DNA of 10,790 bases, taken from Acidobacteriota bacterium. GTDB lineage: Bacteria > Acidobacteriota > UBA6911 > RPQK01 > JADFOI01. The position numbers were made by a program, and so were the translations under genes. Numbering within the stretch: the first letter of the stretch is position 1; each line of letters starts with the position of its first letter. Positions 7,887 to 10,790 of this stretch are shown in pieces. The notes below the pieces were generated by a model. The model was not told the origin of the DNA, did no database searches, and saw nothing but the letters and a program-made list of their open reading frames with translations. The stretch spans positions 1 to 10,790 of the forward strand of contig JAPUKI010000356.1 in the NCBI GenBank assembly GCA_027295745.1. The letters run 5' to 3'.

Positions 7887-9047
7887 ATGAGTCATTTGCA
7901 GTTTGATGAGAAAAAAAGGGATATCCGGCTGTCATTCGACGAAGGAGCGACGGGGGCGTCGATCAAAGTGATCGGGATTGGAGGAGGAGGTTGTAATGCC
8001 GTCAACCGGATGATTGAGGCTGGCATCGAGGGGGTGGAATTTATCTCTGCCAACACCGATCTCCAGGCCCTGAGGCAGTCCTTTGCACCTGTGAAACTCC
8101 AGCTGGGAGCCAAATTGACCAAGGGGCTGGGAGCAGGAGCCGATCCCGAAGTGGGCCGTCAAGCCGCCTTGGAGGATACTGAAAAGATCATCGAGCTGCT
8201 GGAAGGTGCCGATATGGTTTTTGTCACCGCTGGATTGGGTGGTGGCACCGGTGGGGGCAGCGCCCCCATCGTAGCCAGCCTCTCCGCTGAATTGGGCGCT
8301 TTGACAGTGGCCGTCGTCACCAAGCCCTTCCATTTTGAAGGGAAAAAACGCATGTACCAGGCAGAACAGGCTGTTGTCGAATTGAGAGATGCTGCCGACA
8401 CAGTGATTACTATTCCCAATGAAAGGCTGCTCACCACGGTACCTCAGTGTACCTCCTTGGTTGACGCCTTTAAGTTTGCTGATGACGTGTTGCGCCAGGC
8501 CGTTCAGGGGATCAGCGATCTGATAACCATTCCAGGTGTGATTAACCTGGACTTCGCCGATGTTAAAACCATCGTTACCGGAATGGGCATGGCCTTGATG
8601 GGAACGGGTGTGGCCGAGGGAGACAGCAGGGCCGAGACCGCGGCCCGAAAAGCCATCAACAGCCCGCTTCTCGAAGACACAACCATCCAGGGTGCTCGCG
8701 GTGTTCTGATCAACATCACGGGTAGCCGAGATATGACCTTACATGAGGTGAGCGAGGCAAGCCGTATCATTCAGGATGCGGCTCACGAGGATGCTAATAT
8801 CATCTTCGGCTCGGTCTTTGATGATCAGATGAAAGACAAACTCAAGATTACGGTCATTGCCACCGGATTTGACGATGAGGAAATGGAAGATTCATCGTCC
8901 TTCAGGCGCCAACCGGCCAGGGCCAAGCAGAACGAGGACAGCACGCTTACGACCCGGGAGCCGGTTCTGATCCATGCAAGTGGCTCACAGTCTGAGACCG
9001 ACCTGGATGTCCCTGCCTATTTGCGGAAAAAGGTAGAGCATCATTGA
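7887..9047 (+). CDS. ftsZ: Cell division protein FtsZ, tubulin-like GTPase
   Basis: FtsZ polymerises with GTP into the ring that organises septation. The 386-residue protein has the family layout: short N-terminal tail (1-22), GTPase domain from SIKVIGIGGGGCNAVNRM (25-42), NTDL (56-59), tubulin signature GLGGGTGGGSAP (116-127), T7 loop NLDFADVKT (220-228) with the NxDxxD catalytic residues (Asn220, Asp222, Asp225), and a C-terminal domain ending near GFDD (327-330). A short linker of about 40 residues leads to the conserved tail DLDVPAYLRKK (372-382), the expected docking peptide for FtsA. One oddity is Gly123 (bases 8253-8255) where the signature GGGTGTG normally has threonine. The gene follows ftsA and has the best ribosome binding site of the cluster. 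Its last 7 bases overlap a possible convergent small gene. Confidence 0.98.
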   Translation: MSHLQFDEKKRDIRLSFDEGATGASIKVIGIGGGGCNAVNRMIEAGIEGVEFISANTDLQALRQSFAPVKLQLGAKLTKGLGAGADPEVGRQAALEDTEKIIELLEGADMVFVTAGLGGGTGGGSAPIVASLSAELGALTVAVVTKPFHFEGKKRMYQAEQAVVELRDAADTVITIPNERLLTTVPQCTSLVDAFKFADDVLRQAVQGISDLITIPGVINLDFADVKTIVTGMGMALMGTGVAEGDSRAETAARKAINSPLLEDTTIQGARGVLINITGSRDMTLHEVSEASRIIQDAAHEDANIIFGSVFDDQMKDKLKITVIATGFDDEEMEDSSSFRRQPARAKQNEDSTLTTREPVLIHASGSQSETDLDVPAYLRKKVEHH

Positions 9048-9208
9048 ACTGGATGGGATTTTTCTATTGCGGCCTCAATCACTTCAGCCAATTCCACCCA
9101 GTTCTTGCTGTAAAAGCCAGCGTCAGCCTGAAGACTTTTGAATTTCTCGACGATCCTGTCGAAACATTCAGCTTTGATTTTCAATACCTTAAGTTCTTCT
9201 TCCTTCAT
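9041..9208 (-). CDS. Possible small protein of unknown function, convergent with ftsZ
   Basis: A 55-codon frame runs on the minus strand from ATG at 9208 to TGA at 9043-9041, so its end overlaps the end of ftsZ by 7 bases. The predicted peptide starts MKEEELKVLKIKAECFDRIV and ends IEAAIEKSHPVQ. It is rich in charged and aliphatic residues spaced like amphipathic helices, with one Cys and one Trp, and has no signal peptide or membrane segment. I do not recognise a family. A longer version from TTG at 9238 would add ten residues encoded by the palindromic repeat and looks less natural. No convincing ribosome binding site precedes the ATG. A TATTAT box on this strand (9249-9244) could drive it. 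For: protein-like composition and near-complete use of the intergenic space. Against: short length, no start signal and no known homologue. It could be a remnant. Confidence 0.4.
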   Translation of the reverse strand: MKEEELKVLKIKAECFDRIVEKFKSLQADAGFYSKNWVELAEVIEAAIEKSHPVQ

Positions 9209-9217
9209 GGCAAGTAG

Positions 9218-9231
9218 CAGGGTCTGACCCC
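9218..9231. repeat. Short REP-like palindrome
   Basis: The bases CAGGGTCTGACCCC contain a perfect 11-base palindrome, GGGTC-T-GACCC (9220-9230). From memory, GGGGTCAGACCC-type palindromes recur in many genomes as small dispersed repeats, some with REP-associated tyrosine transposases. Only one copy is seen here, so calling it a repeat is inference. Confidence 0.35.
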
Positions 9232-9242
9232 GCGACAAGTTC

Positions 9243-9248
9243 TATAAT
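9243..9248 (+). promoter_or_regulatory. Possible -10 box for tyrS
   Basis: TATAAT matches the consensus -10 element exactly and lies 11 bases before the tyrS ATG. No good -35 hexamer is present at the usual distance (9220-9225 reads GGGTCT). If used, transcription would start near 9255, leaving a leader of only a few bases. The reverse strand of the same site reads TATTAT and could serve the minus-strand small frame. Confidence 0.35.
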
Positions 9249-9259
9249 AGGCGAGCCTC

Positions 9260-10492
9260 ATGGGCACTGCCAACACAACTATTGATGAGCAGGTGGCGTA
9301 TCTTTTCAAGGGTACTGCTGAGACCATTACGGAGAAAGAGCTTCGCCAAAAGCTCGTGACCTCCCAAAAGACCGGCAAACCACTCACCGTTAAAGTAGGA
9401 TTTGATCCTACGGCACCCGATCTGCACCTCGGCCACACCGTGTTACTTCGTAAAATGAAGCACTTTCAGGATCTCGGTCACCGCGTCATTTTTCTCATCG
9501 GAGACTTCACCGGCCAGATCGGAGATCCCACGGGTAGAAACAAGACCCGCCCACCTTTGACCCGAGAAGAAGTGCTGGAAAACGCTGAAACCTACAAAGA
9601 ACAAGTCTTCAAGATCCTGGATCGGGAGAAGACAGTCATAGACTTCAATAGTCGCTGGTTGGCTGCATTGTCCTCCCAGGAATGGATCGGGCTGTGTGCC
9701 AAATACACCGTCGCCCGTATGCTCGAGCGGGATGACTTTTCCAAAAGGATGGCTGCCCATCGACCCATCTCGATCCATGAACTTCTTTACCCATTGGCTC
9801 AGGCCTACGATAGCGTTTTTCTGAAGGTAGATATCGAGTTGGGTGGAACCGATCAAAAATTCAACCTCTTGGTGGGGCGTGATATACAGCGAGAGTTCGG
9901 ACAGCAACCCCAAGTGTTGTTGATGACTCCTATTCTGCAAGGGTTGGACGGGGTCGAAAAGATGAGCAAGTCGCTTGGTAACGACATTGGGATCAAAGAG
10001 ACTGCTCAGGAAATTTATGGCAAGGTGATGTCGATCAGTGATCCATTGATGTGGAACTACTACGAACTTCTCACCGATCTACCTCAAAATGAGATTCAGG
10101 AACTGAAATTGAATGTGGAATCGGGCTCAGTTCATCCTATGAAAGCCAAAGGTGATCTAGCTTTCAGCCTGGTGAGCGATCTTCACTCCGAACAGGCTGC
10201 GCGAGAGGTACAGGAACAGTTCACTCGTGTGTTTCAGCAAGGAGAGGAGCCCCAGGAGATGCCCACTTTTCACGTTCAGTGTGGGGGGCGTCCGGTAGCA
10301 CTTCCCGATTTAGTTGCGCAGGTCGATTTCGCCTCATCCAAGTCTGAGGCTCGACGTCTTATCCGCCAGGCAGCGGTTTCCATAGACGGAGAAAAAATCC
10401 CAGATCCCAGCTACCGAATCGATCCCAAGCAAAGGCCAGCATTCATCCTGAGAGTGGGCCGACTCAGGTTTGGACGAATCAAGTTGGAGTAG
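9260..10492 (+). CDS. tyrS: Tyrosyl-tRNA synthetase
   Basis: TyrS is a class I aminoacyl-tRNA synthetase that charges tRNA-Tyr in the cytoplasm. The 410-residue protein carries the class I signatures HLGH (56-59, HIGH motif) and KMSKS (234-238). It also has KVGFDPTAPDLHLGH (45-59), GDFTGQIGDPTGR (81-93), ELLYPLAQAYDS (174-185) and GGTDQKFN (195-202). The C-terminal part (about 346-408, with SKSEARRLIRQAAVSIDG) is an S4-type RNA-binding domain. The HLGH and GGTDQKFN forms with KMSKS suggest the TyrZ-like branch rather than the E. coli-like one. The start is bounded by an in-frame TAG at 9248-9250, making ATG 9260 the first possible start; AGG at 9249-9251 is a weak ribosome binding site. It is separated from ftsZ by 212 bases and is probably a separate unit. 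Its stop codon lies inside a perfect inverted repeat. Confidence 0.97.
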   Translation: MGTANTTIDEQVAYLFKGTAETITEKELRQKLVTSQKTGKPLTVKVGFDPTAPDLHLGHTVLLRKMKHFQDLGHRVIFLIGDFTGQIGDPTGRNKTRPPLTREEVLENAETYKEQVFKILDREKTVIDFNSRWLAALSSQEWIGLCAKYTVARMLERDDFSKRMAAHRPISIHELLYPLAQAYDSVFLKVDIELGGTDQKFNLLVGRDIQREFGQQPQVLLMTPILQGLDGVEKMSKSLGNDIGIKETAQEIYGKVMSISDPLMWNYYELLTDLPQNEIQELKLNVESGSVHPMKAKGDLAFSLVSDLHSEQAAREVQEQFTRVFQQGEEPQEMPTFHVQCGGRPVALPDLVAQVDFASSKSEARRLIRQAAVSIDGEKIPDPSYRIDPKQRPAFILRVGRLRFGRIKLE

Positions 10493-10535
10493 ACTCATAT
10501 CTTGTTTCTCAAAGAAACAAGATATGAGTCTACTC
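10487..10535. repeat. Perfect 23-bp inverted repeat over the tyrS stop codon, possible terminator
   Basis: Left arm 10487-10509 and right arm 10513-10535 are exact reverse complements, separated by CAA (10510-10512). The left arm covers the last tyrS codon and its TAG stop. A transcript would fold into a very stable hairpin, so termination or 3'-end protection is plausible. It is not a classic Rho-independent terminator: the stem is AT-rich and is followed by TCTCTCAC, with only a short TTTT at 10542-10545. The symmetry stops abruptly at both sides, so it is not a longer fold-back of tyrS. A mobile-element end or insertion scar is the other reading. Confidence 0.9.
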
Positions 10536-10545
10536 TCTCACTTTT

Positions 10546-10596
10546 ATAGTCTCAGGGCCGATCAGTGCTCCCTTGGGCACCTCTAGCCCGGACTAT
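10546..10596. repeat. Nested imperfect inverted repeat
   Basis: Three pairs of complementary segments share nearly one centre: ATAGTC (10546-10551) with GACTAT (10591-10596), GGGC (10555-10558) with GCCC (10586-10589), and GTGCTC (10565-10570) with GGGCAC (10575-10580, one G-U pair) closing a CCTT loop. Together they give a 51-base interrupted hairpin 10 bases after the perfect repeat. It could be an RNA structure, a second terminator-like element, or facing ends of a mobile element. Confidence 0.6.
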
Positions 10597-10790
10597 GCAT
10601 AAATTCTCTACTGCAGCGCCGAAATCACCCGGTGTGCTGCACCGCCAGCGTTGCACTCGGTCGGCCTCCTTAGTGCCTCGCTTCATAGATATGATGGCGT
10701 TTGTGGCGAGCGCGACGGCATCGAGTTCGCGAAGCGACGACGACGAGATGTCTGTGTGCATCGCGGAGGAGGAGGGACAAAGAAATCGAT
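10597..10790. other. Stretch without a convincing gene, ends in a purine-rich SD-like tract
   Basis: No RNA gene or typical protein family is visible here. A + strand frame opens at ATG 10691 and is still open at the window edge (33 codons, MMAFVASATASSSRSDDDEM and onward). It has no ribosome binding site and biased composition, so I do not call it a gene. GGAGGAGGAGGG (10765-10776) looks like a strong ribosome binding site. The window ends in CGAT, so a start codon could follow at 10789 if the next base is G. TTCGCGAA (10726-10733) is an 8-base palindrome of no known role. Confidence 0.4.

Noticed and set aside
9046..9104. Inverted repeat GAACTGGATGG / CCACCCAGTTC after ftsZ as a terminator
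   Set aside because: The arms are 11 bases with one mismatch, but the loop is 37 bases and no T-run follows the right arm, so it is not a credible Rho-independent terminator.
10552..10761. 69-codon minus-strand reading frame after tyrS
   Set aside because: No ribosome binding site, low-complexity start (serine run) and no recognisable motif. It overlaps the nested inverted repeat and is best explained as chance.

Overview
The window holds the 3' part of a bacterial division and cell wall (dcw) cluster, followed by tyrosyl-tRNA synthetase and a short gene-free tail. The order is mraY (5' end cut by the window edge), murD, ftsW, murG, murC, ftsQ, ftsA, ftsZ, all on the + strand. Junctions are tight (7, 6, -4, 29, 7, 17 and 25 bases), so these eight genes very probably form one transcription unit. 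murB and ddl, which many Gram-negative clusters carry between murC and ftsQ, are absent here. The organism is a moderately GC-rich, peptidoglycan-making bacterium of Gram-negative type. Gene order and the style of MurG and FtsZ (for example EPNVQPGFTNR in MurG) suggest Acidobacteriota or a nearby deep lineage. This is a judgement from memory, not a search result.

Functionally the cluster is a wall-precursor and septum module. MurC and MurD add L-Ala and D-Glu to UDP-MurNAc in the cytoplasm. MraY moves the finished UDP-MurNAc-pentapeptide onto undecaprenyl phosphate, giving lipid I. MurG adds GlcNAc, giving lipid II. FtsW polymerises lipid II at the septum. FtsZ forms the division ring, FtsA anchors it to the membrane, and FtsQ links the cytoplasmic and periplasmic parts of the divisome. 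ftsZ has by far the best ribosome binding site in the cluster.

Between ftsZ and tyrS (9048-9259) lie a possible 55-codon gene of unknown function on the minus strand, an 11-base GGGTC-T-GACCC palindrome resembling a REP-type repeat, and a TATAAT box a few bases before the tyrS start codon.

After tyrS the character of the sequence changes. A perfect 23-bp inverted repeat begins in the last codons of tyrS and includes its stop codon. A second, nested imperfect inverted repeat follows (10546-10596). The rest, to 10790, has no convincing gene, but ends with a purine-rich ribosome-binding-like tract. This tail could be the edge of an accessory or mobile segment, but the window stops before that can be decided. 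Most of the window is conventional; the items worth a second look are the ftsZ-tyrS intergene and the tail after tyrS.
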